From Flavobacteriaceae bacterium (lineage in GTDB: Bacteria > Bacteroidota > Bacteroidia > Flavobacteriales > Flavobacteriaceae): a stretch of 44,386 bases of DNA. Positions 35,701-43,040 of the stretch are shown here, piece after piece (within the stretch, counting starts at the first letter, position 1; every line of letters begins with the position of its first letter). The stretch spans positions 1 to 44,386 of the forward strand of contig JAKITD010000015.1 of the NCBI GenBank assembly GCA_021648265.1. The letters run 5' to 3'. A program made the position numbers and the translations under genes. The notes under the pieces were generated by a model. It saw only the letters and a program-made list of their open reading frames with translations, had not been told where the DNA came from and searched no databases.

Positions 35701-37185
35701 CGTTAAACAAAGCAATAATGCTCCTAAAACGGCATAACCAAAAGTAAATGCCATAGGTCTGAACATTTTTCCTTCCACTCCTGTTAAAAATAAGATTGGA
35801 GTAAAAACGATTAGAATAATTAGCTGTCCGAAGAAAGCCGAATTCATCATCATACTACTCGATTTATAGGTGAGTTCATCCATTTCTTCAGAAGTAAAAT
35901 CTGCTTTATTTTTCTTGACCCTTTCTTGAATATGATGTACGGTTCCTTCCACAATAATTACGGCTCCATCTACGATAATTCCGAAGTCAATTGCTCCTAA
36001 AGACATTAAGTTTGCCCATACTCCTGTTGCCTTCATTAAAATAAAAGCGAAGAGCAATGATAAAGGGATAATAGAAGCGGTTAATAAGCCTCCACGAATA
36101 CTCCCCAATAAGAAAACCAATACAAAAATTACAATTAAAGCACCTTCTAAAAGGTTTTTTGTTACGGTACTTGTGGTACGTGCTATTAAATCGCTACGGT
36201 CTAAGAATGGACGAATTTCCAATCCTTCAGGTAATGATTTCTGAATGCTTGCAATACGCTTTTTTACATTTTTAATAACTTCATTTGGATTTTCACCTTT
36301 CAACATTAAAACTTGTCCTCCAACAGATTCTTGACCGTCTTCCGTAAAAGCTCCAAATCGTACTGCTGAACCATATTGTACAGCATCTGCAACATCTTTT
36401 ATAAGTATAGGTGTGTTATTATTATTTTCAACTACAATGTTTTCGATGTCTTCGATGGTTCTTGCCAATCCTTCTCCACGTATAAAATTAGCTTGATGAT
36501 TTTTTTCAATATAAGCACCACCAGTGTTTGAATTGTTTTTTTCTAAGGCTTCAAAAACTTCGCTAATGCTTATTCCCATACTGTTTAAACGGTTTGGGTT
36601 AAGGGCGACTTCATATTGTTTTACATTTCCTCCAAAGGAATTAATTTCAACCACACCTGGCACTAAAGCCATTTGTCGCTTTACAATCCAATCTTGAATA
36701 GTACGCAATTCTGAAGGAGAATATTTATGTTCATAACCTTCTTTAGCTACCAACGAATATTGGTAAATTTCACCTAAACCAGTAGCTATTGGTGCCATAA
36801 AAGGTATTCCGAAGCCAGCAGGAATATCCTCTTTAATTTGGGTTAATTTCTCTTGTACCAATTGTCTTGGAAGGTAGGTTCCCATATCGTCTTTAAAAAC
36901 GATGGTTACTACCGAAAGCCCGAAACGAGAAACCGAACGAAGCTCGATTACACTCGGTAAATTTGCTACGGCAAGTTCTACTGGATATGTTACAAACTGC
37001 TCAATGTCTTCCGTACCAAGATTAGGGGCAACGGTAATAACTTGTACTTGATTATTGGTAATATCGGGTACCGACCCTAATTTAATAGTCATCATAGAAT
37101 AGGTTCCTGCACCAATTAACACAAGTACCATCAAACCTATGATGAATTTATTATTTATAGAAAAGTTAATGATTTTATTAATCAT
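32785..37185 (-). CDS. CusA/CzcA-type heavy-metal RND pump fused to a TolC-like outer-membrane domain
   Basis: A 1466-aa fusion. Residues 1 to about 1045 form a complete heavy-metal RND pump: membrane helix near 14-30, two large periplasmic loops, and the transmembrane block with GAIDFGIIVDGAVIIVEG (proton-relay Asp). Residues from about 1057 begin MNKKLASLVFIGFLTFAG with SFAQ further on, a full signal-peptide-like segment. They continue as a TolC/OEP domain (VEDALTIAFENNPSLKAANFEIE and long helices to the end, LTGKYNQ). RND C-termini normally lie in the cytoplasm, so this segment could act as a thirteenth helix or cleavable signal carrying the channel domain outward. The ATG at 34017 could also start a separate channel protein. 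Similar fusions are known in Bacteroidota. Confidence 0.95.
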   Translation of the reverse strand: MINKIINFSINNKFIIGLMVLVLIGAGTYSMMTIKLGSVPDITNNQVQVITVAPNLGTEDIEQFVTYPVELAVANLPSVIELRSVSRFGLSVVTIVFKDDMGTYLPRQLVQEKLTQIKEDIPAGFGIPFMAPIATGLGEIYQYSLVAKEGYEHKYSPSELRTIQDWIVKRQMALVPGVVEINSFGGNVKQYEVALNPNRLNSMGISISEVFEALEKNNSNTGGAYIEKNHQANFIRGEGLARTIEDIENIVVENNNNTPILIKDVADAVQYGSAVRFGAFTEDGQESVGGQVLMLKGENPNEVIKNVKKRIASIQKSLPEGLEIRPFLDRSDLIARTTSTVTKNLLEGALIVIFVLVFLLGSIRGGLLTASIIPLSLLFAFILMKATGVWANLMSLGAIDFGIIVDGAVIIVEGTVHHIQERVKKNKADFTSEEMDELTYKSSSMMMNSAFFGQLIILIVFTPILFLTGVEGKMFRPMAFTFGYAVLGALLLCLTYVPVMATLFMKPTSQKKRNWFTNVEDWLTKISEKTMGAIFNAYKPLINGALKVRTLVIAVAVLLFVVAGFVFSRMGGEFIPKLDEGDMAMQIIMKPGSSLSESIKVSKQVENIINENFPEVKTMVSRIGVAEIPTDPMPMDIADCFIILEKDMDKWTSASTKAELIEKMKDKLKVIIGANFIFTQPLELRFNELLTGVREDVAIKLYGNDLDVLAVKSEEMAAIIQTIDGAADVRAEATDGLPQITVIYQREKLAKYGLTIDKLNSYVSAAFSGANAGIIFEGEKRFDLVVRFSETYRQSIDDLKNLFVDLPNEKAQIPLKELAEISYKPGPMQISRDNTYRRVSVGVNVRGRDVESMVEEVQERLDAELELPEGYFIEYGGSFENLKRAKERLSIVVPIALFLIFILLYFALNSISQASMIYMAVPLAAIGGIFSLSLRGMPFSISAGVGFVVLFGVAVLNGLVLVSRFNSLKEEGHSNLKDRILLGTKERLRPILLTAVAAIMGFVPMAISASAGAEVQRPLATVVIGGLISSTLLTLLVVPVLYYVFEKRVEKRHLKNMNKKLASLVFIGFLTFAGSQNSFAQEVAPVLNTKELTVEDALTIAFENNPSLKAANFEIERQKNLNSAAIDFDKTSVTYTRGQINSVATDYQWEISQDFKFPTVYGTQSKLQKEKVALSESTMQLHKNNLERRVRAIYWQLQYAKSKLILIGELEDEFKNFAVIAGKRFETGETNLIEKMSAQGKREEVRLLKSEAGLDVGNLQKQLQFLLNIEEQVTISEVELTKVPFVMVDSLSSESPFLVIQEKKVAISEREHKLEKAQFLPDISAGYFNQQIDGVKNFSGFQVGVKVPIFLWSQDGKSKAARVNSEIAQLNYEQTKLDMNAVLKSNIQEFEKHQASLNYYETQGLQLSDKLFFSANKAYKEGEIGYVEYIATLEQAIAIKNGYLDRLNLYNQTANEINYLTGKYNQ

Positions 37186-37222
37186 GAATTTTGAGTTTAA
37201 AATTTTTGAAATAAGGGAATTG

Positions 37223-37244
37223 ACTTATAATGAAGATTATAAGT
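37223..37244. promoter_or_regulatory. Perfect 9-4-9 dyad before the RND gene
   Basis: ACTTATAAT (37223-37231), spacer GAAG, then ATTATAAGT (37236-37244): an exact inverted repeat 38 bp upstream of the RND start codon on the minus strand. It is AT-rich and operator-sized, so it is a candidate binding site for the operon's Fur-family protein or a small RNA hairpin. Confidence 0.45.
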
Positions 37245-37257
37245 GATAAATTAAAAG

Positions 37258-37309
37258 ATTCCTGCCTTGTTCCTCCGCTAAAGCTTCAGCGGTACTAGGT
37301 TATAGGAAT
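37258..37309. repeat. Nested inverted repeat between the Cys/His-rich gene and the RND gene
   Basis: An outer pair ATTCCT (37258-37263) / AGGAAT (37304-37309) encloses the near-palindrome CCGCTAAAGCTTCAGCGG (37275-37292). It sits 4 bp after the stop of the gene at 37314-37625 (minus strand) and before the RND gene, where it could attenuate transcription or shape mRNA levels. The GC-rich core stands out from the AT-rich surroundings and resembles a small dispersed palindrome. Confidence 0.5.
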
Positions 37310-37313
37310 TAGT

Positions 37314-37625
37314 TTAAACCCTCGGGGGTTGGAGAATAGATTTAGGGATGTCTTTTCCTAAATTATCGAAATGAAAAAATACTTCTGAAGAGATTTCAGT
37401 AGTAAGAGTTGTAAAATCAATCATACCAATACCTTCCGCGTGTACTTGACAACATTGACAATGACAAAAAGGAGAGCAAAGATCTAAAGCGTTATGATCG
37501 TGATTAAAATCTTGCAATTGTGCCAATTCGGTATTTGATGAATTATCGAATACCGAACTATCTTCACAAGGAGTAAAGTTGAGTGCTAAGATATAAATTG
37601 ATAATATGAATGCTAAAATTTTCAC
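37314..37625 (-). CDS. Small secreted Cys/His-rich protein (DUF6660-like) heading the metal operon
   Basis: A 103-aa protein from the GTG at 37625 (KILAFILSIYILALNFTPCED); a longer reading from 37655 crosses the promoter box and is rejected. An N-terminal hydrophobic segment acts as signal or anchor. The middle is acidic with His (FNHDHNALD), followed by the dense cluster CSPFCHCQCCQVH, five Cys and two His in 13 residues, an obvious metal-binding candidate. Homologous short proteins upstream of CusA-type genes in Flavobacteriaceae are annotated only as a domain of unknown function. A role as periplasmic metal chaperone or buffer is an inference from sequence and place. Confidence 0.8.
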   Translation of the reverse strand: MKILAFILSIYILALNFTPCEDSSVFDNSSNTELAQLQDFNHDHNALDLCSPFCHCQCCQVHAEGIGMIDFTTLTTEISSEVFFHFDNLGKDIPKSILQPPRV

Positions 37626-37630
37626 TTCGG

Positions 37631-37666
37631 CAAATATACAAATTATTGCTTGCAATGGTTATGCAA
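37631..37666 (-). promoter_or_regulatory. Promoter of the metal-efflux operon with overlapping operator-like dyads
   Basis: On the minus strand TATATTTG (37638-37631) matches the -7 box exactly, 5 nt before the GTG. Just upstream is TTGCATAACCATTGCAA (37666-37650), a TTGCA-N7-TGCAA dyad, overlapped by ATTGCAAGCAAT (37656-37645), a second small dyad. These sit between the expected -33 and -7 positions, where a bound repressor would block RNA polymerase. The Fur-family protein encoded in the operon is the obvious candidate. Confidence 0.5.
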
Positions 37667-37761
37667 AATAAAAGATAACTTATTTTTACTATTATAAAGT
37701 AATTGTTAAAAATATGTGGAAAACATATTTTTTGTTTTCATTATAAAATGATTTTTTTATA

Positions 37762-37769
37762 TAAATTTG
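37762..37769 (+). promoter_or_regulatory. Candidate -7 element for the OmpA-family gene
   Basis: TAAATTTG fits TAnnTTTG, 51 nt before the ATG at 37821. A TTTG lies at 37731-37734, a spacing of 27 bp and longer than the usual 17-23. The 165-bp divergent region 37656-37820 contains no gene. Confidence 0.35.
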
Positions 37770-37820
37770 AAAACCAACCTCACAGAGCAATAGTTTCTAA
37801 AAAACTACTGTTTATTTAGT

Positions 37821-38804
37821 ATGAAGAATTTTTTAACAGCCTTTATTGTATTTATGGTTTGGTCCGTTTTTGGACTTTGGATTTATTCTTGGTTATTACC
37901 AGAAAATGCAACTGCAAAAACTGAAATAAAAAACACTACTCCTATCCCTGAGATTGTTAATGAATCAAAACAGGATCCTTCAAAAGCAGATACTTCAGTT
38001 ACAAATGAATTAGAAAACAAAATGCAAGTAGTATTAGAGTCTTCTAATATTGAACTTAAAAATGAAAACATTCAGTTAAAAGCAACAAATGCAAATGGTG
38101 ATATTATTTTTGTTTTTAATGAAGGAATTGGAATTTTAAAAGATAAAACTGAGGTTTTTATTCCGAAAAAATCAATTGACTATAAATATAAAATTAATAC
38201 TTATCTAATAGAACATCCAAATCAAGAAGTACATATCAACTCACTTTATAGTCCAACTGAAAGTGTTTCTAGTCCAAATATGGGTATTAGAAGAGGCTTT
38301 GAAATTGAAAAACAATTAATTAAAACTGGAGTTAATAAAGAAAGAATCGTTATAAAACCGATTATTAAAGATATTAACTTTAATAATGAAGGAAATTATA
38401 ATTCTGCTATCAATTTTTCATTTAAAGAACTTGATTTTAAACGCGTAGAGGAAACTAGAAATAGTATTCCAGATTCAAGAATTGTATATCCAAATTTTAC
38501 AGATTCGGGCATTTCAGTAAATAATGATTTAAAAATATTATTGAGTGAGTTAATTGTTTATTTTAGCGAGAACCCTGATAGTGTAATAACCATCGTTGGA
38601 CATACTGATAATATTGGTAATAGTAACGATAATTATAATGTTGGTTTAAAATATGCACGACAAGTGCGGTGGTATTTAATTTCAAAAGGTGATTTGAAAA
38701 AATCTCAATTAAAAGCAGCATCAAAAGGAGAATCGGAACCAATTGAAAGTAATTATTCAAAAAAAGGTAGAACTGTAAACAAAAGAATAGAAGTTATTTA
38801 TTAA
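37821..38804 (+). CDS. OmpA-family protein with two OmpA-like domains
   Basis: A 327-aa protein with an N-terminal membrane anchor (FLTAFIVFMVWSVFGLWIYSW) and a Pro/Thr/Lys linker. The C-terminal domain (about 225-327) is a clear OmpA/MotB peptidoglycan-binding fold: SVITIVGHTDNIGNSNDNY, LKYARQVRWYLISKG and the end GRTVNKRIEVIY. The preceding region (about 105-200) repeats the same strand-helix pattern in degenerate form (VFIPKKSIDYKYKINTYLIE), so it is probably a diverged second copy. It should tether the inner membrane to peptidoglycan. Followed after 2 bp by a membrane protein with an HhH domain, so the two are likely partners. Confidence 0.9.
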   Translation: MKNFLTAFIVFMVWSVFGLWIYSWLLPENATAKTEIKNTTPIPEIVNESKQDPSKADTSVTNELENKMQVVLESSNIELKNENIQLKATNANGDIIFVFNEGIGILKDKTEVFIPKKSIDYKYKINTYLIEHPNQEVHINSLYSPTESVSSPNMGIRRGFEIEKQLIKTGVNKERIVIKPIIKDINFNNEGNYNSAINFSFKELDFKRVEETRNSIPDSRIVYPNFTDSGISVNNDLKILLSELIVYFSENPDSVITIVGHTDNIGNSNDNYNVGLKYARQVRWYLISKGDLKKSQLKAASKGESEPIESNYSKKGRTVNKRIEVIY

Positions 38805-38806
38805 AT

Positions 38807-39406
38807 ATGACCATACCAATTTCTATAATTGATTTATTACAACCACAATATGTGGGTATATTTTTATTAATGCTTAGTGCCTTTTTAATTGGTTATTTTT
38901 CTTCACTAATAATGGAGAAAAACAGAAATAAGACTATTATTAAAAAGCTTAAAAAGAAAGTCAATAATCTAAAAATTCAACATAACTCTACTGTTAAAAA
39001 TAAAGGTATTAATAATATTGAAACTATTTTCACTGAAATAAAACCCAAAATATTAAAAGTAGTTCACGAAGCGCAAGAAAAAATTGAAGAAGTAAAAAAC
39101 AACCAACAAGAAATTGCAGAACGAACAAGAACAAGCTTTGTAACTTATACAAAATCTAAACCAGAACTTAACTTTGAAAATTTTGGAGAAGCCACAAAAA
39201 GCAATAGTAACGATCTTACCAAATTAAATGGAATTGGTCCTTACATAGAGCAACGTCTTAATGATATTGGTATTTATAACTACGATCAAATTAGCAGATT
39301 AACTCCCGATGATATTCGTAAAATTACTGAACTAATCGATTTCTTTCCTGAAAGAATAGAGCGTGATGATTGGGTTGGTCAAGCCTATGCTTTATTAGTA
39401 CATTAA
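38807..39406 (+). CDS. Membrane-anchored protein with C-terminal helix-hairpin-helix-like domain
   Basis: A 199-aa protein. One membrane helix (about 15-33, YVGIFLLMLSAFLIGYFSSL) is followed by a Lys-rich coiled coil (about 38-110) and a polar linker. The C-terminal domain (about 138-199) reads LTKLNGIGPYIEQRLNDIGIYNYDQISRL in overlapping pieces and ends ERDDWVGQAYALLV. This is the HhH-like fold often fused to L21, NuoE or membrane proteins in Bacteroidota. Its role is unknown; it may bind nucleic acid or another protein on the cytoplasmic side. The 2-bp gap to the OmpA-like gene suggests a shared function. Confidence 0.85.
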   Translation: MTIPISIIDLLQPQYVGIFLLMLSAFLIGYFSSLIMEKNRNKTIIKKLKKKVNNLKIQHNSTVKNKGINNIETIFTEIKPKILKVVHEAQEKIEEVKNNQQEIAERTRTSFVTYTKSKPELNFENFGEATKSNSNDLTKLNGIGPYIEQRLNDIGIYNYDQISRLTPDDIRKITELIDFFPERIERDDWVGQAYALLVH

Positions 39407-39419
39407 CAACAAAATATTT

Positions 39420-41255
39420 ATGGAATTAACAACACTCGACTGGGTAATAATTATTTCTTTTTTTACTTTAGTTCTTGCCATTGGAATCATCGTTTCAAAA
39501 AAATCTGGTAAAAACACTTCAGAATATTTCTTATCCAACCGCAGTATGCCTTGGTGGTTGCTAGGATTTTCGATGGTTGCTACTACTTTTTCTACAGACA
39601 CACCCAATTTAGTCACCGATATTGTTCGTAATAATGGCGTTTCAGGAAACTGGGTTTGGTGGGCTTTTTTGCTTACAGGATTATTAACAGTTTTTGTCTA
39701 TGCTAAACTATGGCGAAAATCGAATGTAAGTACCGATATGGAATTCTACGATCTTCGGTATGGTGGTAAACCTGCTCATTTTCTTAGAGGATTTAGATCG
39801 GTATATCTAGGTGTGGTTTTTAATATTATGGCAATGGCAGCTGTAACCTTAGCAGCTATTAAAATTGGTCAAGTAATGTTAGGACTCTCTCCTATCGAAA
39901 CGGTATTAATCGCAGGAACCATTACGGTAGTATTTAGTGCTTTAGGAGGATTTAGAGGCGTTGTTTATACAGACTTCGTGTTGTTTTTTGTTGCCATAGC
40001 AGGTGCTATTGGTGCAGCTTATTATTTAGTTAATATTCCTGAAATAGGCGGATTGGAAAAACTATTTCAGAATGAAAATGTAGCAGGAAAACTAAATATA
40101 TTTCCAGACTTTTCAGATACCGAAGCCTTGATTGGTATTTTTATAATTCCGTTGGCAGTACAATGGTGGAGTGCTTGGTATCCTGGTGCAGAACCTGGAG
40201 GTGGTGGTTATATTGCTCAACGTATGTTGGCTGCAAAAAATGAAAATCATGCGATTGGTGCTACTTTCTTTTTTAATATAATGCATTATGCTTTGCGACC
40301 TTGGCCTTGGATATTGGTGGCTTTGGCTTCGTTGGTAATATATCCAGATTTGGCTAGTATTCAACAGGCATTCCCAAATGTGGATGAAAGTAAATTAGGT
40401 CACGATTTAGCATACTCTGCAATGCTTACCAAATTACCTGCTGGTCTTTTAGGCTTGGTATTGGCTTCTTTGGGAGCGGCTTATATGTCAACCATTTCCA
40501 CGCATTTAAATTGGGGATCTTCCTATATAGTTAATGATTTTTACAAGCAGCAAATTAATAAAAATGCTTCAGAAAAAGAATTGGTAAACGTTGGAAGACT
40601 TTCAACCGTAGTTTTGATGTTTTTTAGTGCTATTCTTGCTTTAACTCTTACTAATGCGCTTCAGTTATTTGAGATTATTTTAATGTTTGGTGCAGGTACA
40701 GGATTAATTTTTATTCTTCGTTGGTTTTGGTGGCGTATCAATGCTTGGAGTGAAATTTCTGCGATGTTTGCTTCTGGAGTCATTTCTATCCTTCTGAATT
40801 TCACTTCGTTAAAAACAATATTATTCGACCATAAAATTGATGGGGGAATTATTGTAGATGGTGTATTCCCTGCTTGGGCTAAATTTCCGTTGGTTGTTTT
40901 AATAACAACAATCGTATGGGTATTGGTAACTTTTTTAACCAAACCTGAAGCCAATGAAACGCTTCGAAATTTCTACAAACAAACCACGCCTGGTGGTCCG
41001 GGTTGGAAAAATGTGATAAATTCATTCACTGATAAAGATTTTATAGAAAAAGAAAATACCAAAGAATGGTCGGTTCCTTCGGGGATTTTAGCGATGGTTT
41101 TGGGTTGTATTATGGTATATAGTATCATGTTTGCTACTGGAAATGTTCTCTACGGAAACTATCAATTAGCAGCAGGACTCCTTGTTGTAATCTTCGTTTC
41201 AGCTTTTTTATTAATCCGTCTTTGGAAAACCAATAAAATTTCTCCTTTGGATTAA
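39420..41255 (+). CDS. Sodium:solute symporter (SSS family)
   Basis: A 611-aa secondary transporter with about 13-15 transmembrane helices. SSS hallmarks are the N-terminal YFLSNRSMPWWLLGFSMVATTFSTDTP (sodium-site helix), SALGGFRGVVYTDFVLFF, and LGLVLASLGAAYMSTISTHLNWGSSYIVNDFY in overlapping pieces, where the Ser/Thr-rich segment holds the second sodium ligands. The motif YPGAEPGGGGYIAQRMLAAKN is typical of the Bacteroidota subgroup. The substrate (sugar, amino acid or organic acid) cannot be read. It starts 13 bp after the HhH gene and may share its transcript. It converges on a lipoprotein gene 9 bp away. Confidence 0.95.
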   Translation: MELTTLDWVIIISFFTLVLAIGIIVSKKSGKNTSEYFLSNRSMPWWLLGFSMVATTFSTDTPNLVTDIVRNNGVSGNWVWWAFLLTGLLTVFVYAKLWRKSNVSTDMEFYDLRYGGKPAHFLRGFRSVYLGVVFNIMAMAAVTLAAIKIGQVMLGLSPIETVLIAGTITVVFSALGGFRGVVYTDFVLFFVAIAGAIGAAYYLVNIPEIGGLEKLFQNENVAGKLNIFPDFSDTEALIGIFIIPLAVQWWSAWYPGAEPGGGGYIAQRMLAAKNENHAIGATFFFNIMHYALRPWPWILVALASLVIYPDLASIQQAFPNVDESKLGHDLAYSAMLTKLPAGLLGLVLASLGAAYMSTISTHLNWGSSYIVNDFYKQQINKNASEKELVNVGRLSTVVLMFFSAILALTLTNALQLFEIILMFGAGTGLIFILRWFWWRINAWSEISAMFASGVISILLNFTSLKTILFDHKIDGGIIVDGVFPAWAKFPLVVLITTIVWVLVTFLTKPEANETLRNFYKQTTPGGPGWKNVINSFTDKDFIEKENTKEWSVPSGILAMVLGCIMVYSIMFATGNVLYGNYQLAAGLLVVIFVSAFLLIRLWKTNKISPLD

Positions 41256-41264
41256 TTCTGAAAA

Positions 41265-41750
41265 CTAAAACGCACAACTGGTAGCCAATGGGTCTTGTGT
41301 TTCTAAATTTGTTGCAAACCCTTCGGAAAGTGTAAAAGCTGTAAATCCAGAAGCAACTGTCCCCTTAAAAACCTTTATTCCGTAACTAGAAGTATTTATA
41401 TGAGCACGAATAATTACGGATTGATTATCTGTAATTTCAACCAGACCTCCCGAACGAACAAAAGGTTGTTCGTTTACGTGACTATGACTTAAAATTTTTC
41501 TGTAAATGAGTTCGGTTCCATCTTCCGAGATAACTTCCCACCAATTTGTATATTGCTCACAACCTGTGTCTGAACTAAGAATTCCAACGCTAAAACTATA
41601 ATCATTTTCACTTCCACTAACTAAAACGCAAACAATTTCAGCTTGCTCAGTAATCGGTATAACTTCATTATCGGTATTTATAACAGGGTTATCTGAAGAA
41701 TTGCAAGAGGTTATAAATAATAACGGAAAAATTAAATGTAAGAAATTCAT
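41265..41750 (-). CDS. Lipoprotein of unknown function
   Basis: A 161-aa lipoprotein with signal LHLIFPLLFITSC, lipobox FITSC and Cys at residue 16. The mature part is strand-rich and has four more Cys (EIVCVLV, TGCEQY, ATSCAF among them), possibly forming disulfides outside the cytoplasm. I recognise no domain. It is a single gene, convergent with the symporter, with its promoter in the 82-bp gap before the insertion sequence. The IS may sit in or near this promoter region but not in the coding sequence. Confidence 0.8.
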   Translation of the reverse strand: MNFLHLIFPLLFITSCNSSDNPVINTDNEVIPITEQAEIVCVLVSGSENDYSFSVGILSSDTGCEQYTNWWEVISEDGTELIYRKILSHSHVNEQPFVRSGGLVEITDNQSVIIRAHINTSSYGIKVFKGTVASGFTAFTLSEGFATNLETQDPLATSCAF

Positions 41751-41832
41751 AATTGGATATTTATTAAAAAGGCTCTATGTTGATTTAGGTAGGTAAATAT
41801 AAATCCAAATTTTGGTTTTTAGTAAATTTTAC

Positions 41833-43040
41833 CTTAGTACATGACAAAAATATAATTCACTAATTTTCAGCAAATTAAGTGTTAAAAAATTAGAATAAAG
41901 CATTGATTTTCAGTATATTAGATGAATAATTCGACTTATTTTTCTAATGAAGAAAACCAATGCAGTCACTAAAAATAGTGAATTAATTTCAGTTCTGAAC
42001 ACTCATTTACAAGGTAAAATTAATTTAGCCCGATTAAAGCTCATTTCTCACTTTGTCATTGCTTTGTGCAAAGTACAAACAGTTACTTTTGAAAAACTTG
42101 CTAATGCCTTTGATTCCCAATCCAATTCTGATTCCTCCTTGAGGCGTATACAGCGATTTATAGCAGGCTATAGTTTGGATTCTGACCTTATTGCTCGTCT
42201 TGTTTTTAATCTTCTTCCTACCCAAGGCAAACTCATTTTAAGCATTGATAGAACCAACTGGAAGTTTGGACAAACGAACATTAATATTTTTATGCTCGGT
42301 GTAGTTTATAAGGGTGTCGCCTTTCCTTTATTGTTTACCATGCTTGATAAAAGAGGGAATTCTAATAGTGAGGAACGGATCGATTTAATCAATAGATTTA
42401 TCCGTCTTTTCGGAAAAGATTTATTGAATCCGTTGTTGCTGATAGAGAGTTTGTGGGTAAAGACTGGTTAGCGTTTTTAAACAGAAATGAGATTCGATAT
42501 TACATTCGTATCCGTAATAATTTCAAGATATTTCTACCGCACAAAAACAAAGAAATCAAAGCATCTCACTTGTTTAATCGACTTAAAACCAATGAGTTTG
42601 TGTATTATCATAAAATTGTGAGAGTAAATGGACAACTATGCTATTTGTCAGGTTGTAAACTCAATCCAAAGAACTTAAAACAAGAATTTTTAATCATCGT
42701 ATCATTTAATAAACCTGAAAAGGCACAAGAAGACTATCAAAAAAGATGGCAAATTGAAATGTGTTTTAAGGCAATGAAATCTAGTGGGTTTGATATTGAA
42801 AAAACACATCTACAAGATATTCAAAGAATAGAAAAATTGATTTTACTGGTTATCATAGCCTTTGTGTGGTGTTATAAAATTGGAATCTATTTGCATCAAA
42901 TAAATCCAATCACAATTAAAAAGCACGGTAGAAAGGCTAAAAGTATTTTTAAATATAGGCTAACCTTTGTAGCGAATGTCTTGTTAAACTCTGAAAATCA
43001 AAACAATATTGATATATTTAGTTTTTTGTCATGTACTTAG
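41833..43040 (+). mobile_element. IS4-family-like insertion sequence, 1208 bp, intact ends
   Basis: The 18-bp terminal inverted repeats are CTTAGTACATGACAAAAA on the left (41833-41850) and CTAAGTACATGACAAAAA on the right (43040-43023, minus strand), with one mismatch. Immediately outside both is the 9-bp direct repeat AAATTTTAC (41824-41832 and 43041-43049), an exact target-site duplication. Its size fits the IS4 family. The single transposase frame ends exactly in the right inverted repeat (stop TAG = last three bases). Perfect flanking repeats mean the insertion is recent. The transposase is frameshifted. Confidence 0.93.
41947..43040 (+). pseudogene. IS4-family transposase with a -1 frameshift
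   Basis: Two adjacent frames together give one DDE transposase of about 364 aa. The first part (41947 onward) holds the N-terminal region and the first catalytic Asp in LILSIDRTNWKFG. The second part is in the -1 frame and holds the second Asp in VVADREFVGKDW and the IS4 signature Y-2-R-3-E-6-K in YQKRWQIEMCFKAMK with the catalytic Glu. The frames cross near 42411-42424, in GGAAAAGATTTATTG, where one missing T would restore a normal protein. No classical slippery heptamer is in the right phase. It is a fresh inactivating deletion, a sequencing error, or less likely a programmed shift on AAA. Confidence 0.88.

Noticed and set aside
42411-42424. Programmed -1 frameshifting as the explanation of the split transposase
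   Set aside because: There is no X-XXY-YYZ heptamer in the correct phase; a single-base deletion is simpler. Kept only as a testable alternative.
41833-43040. The transposase as a Cas-associated or adaptation gene because it neighbours the array
   Set aside because: It has the IS4 DDE signature, terminal inverted repeats and a target duplication, so it is a self-contained IS.
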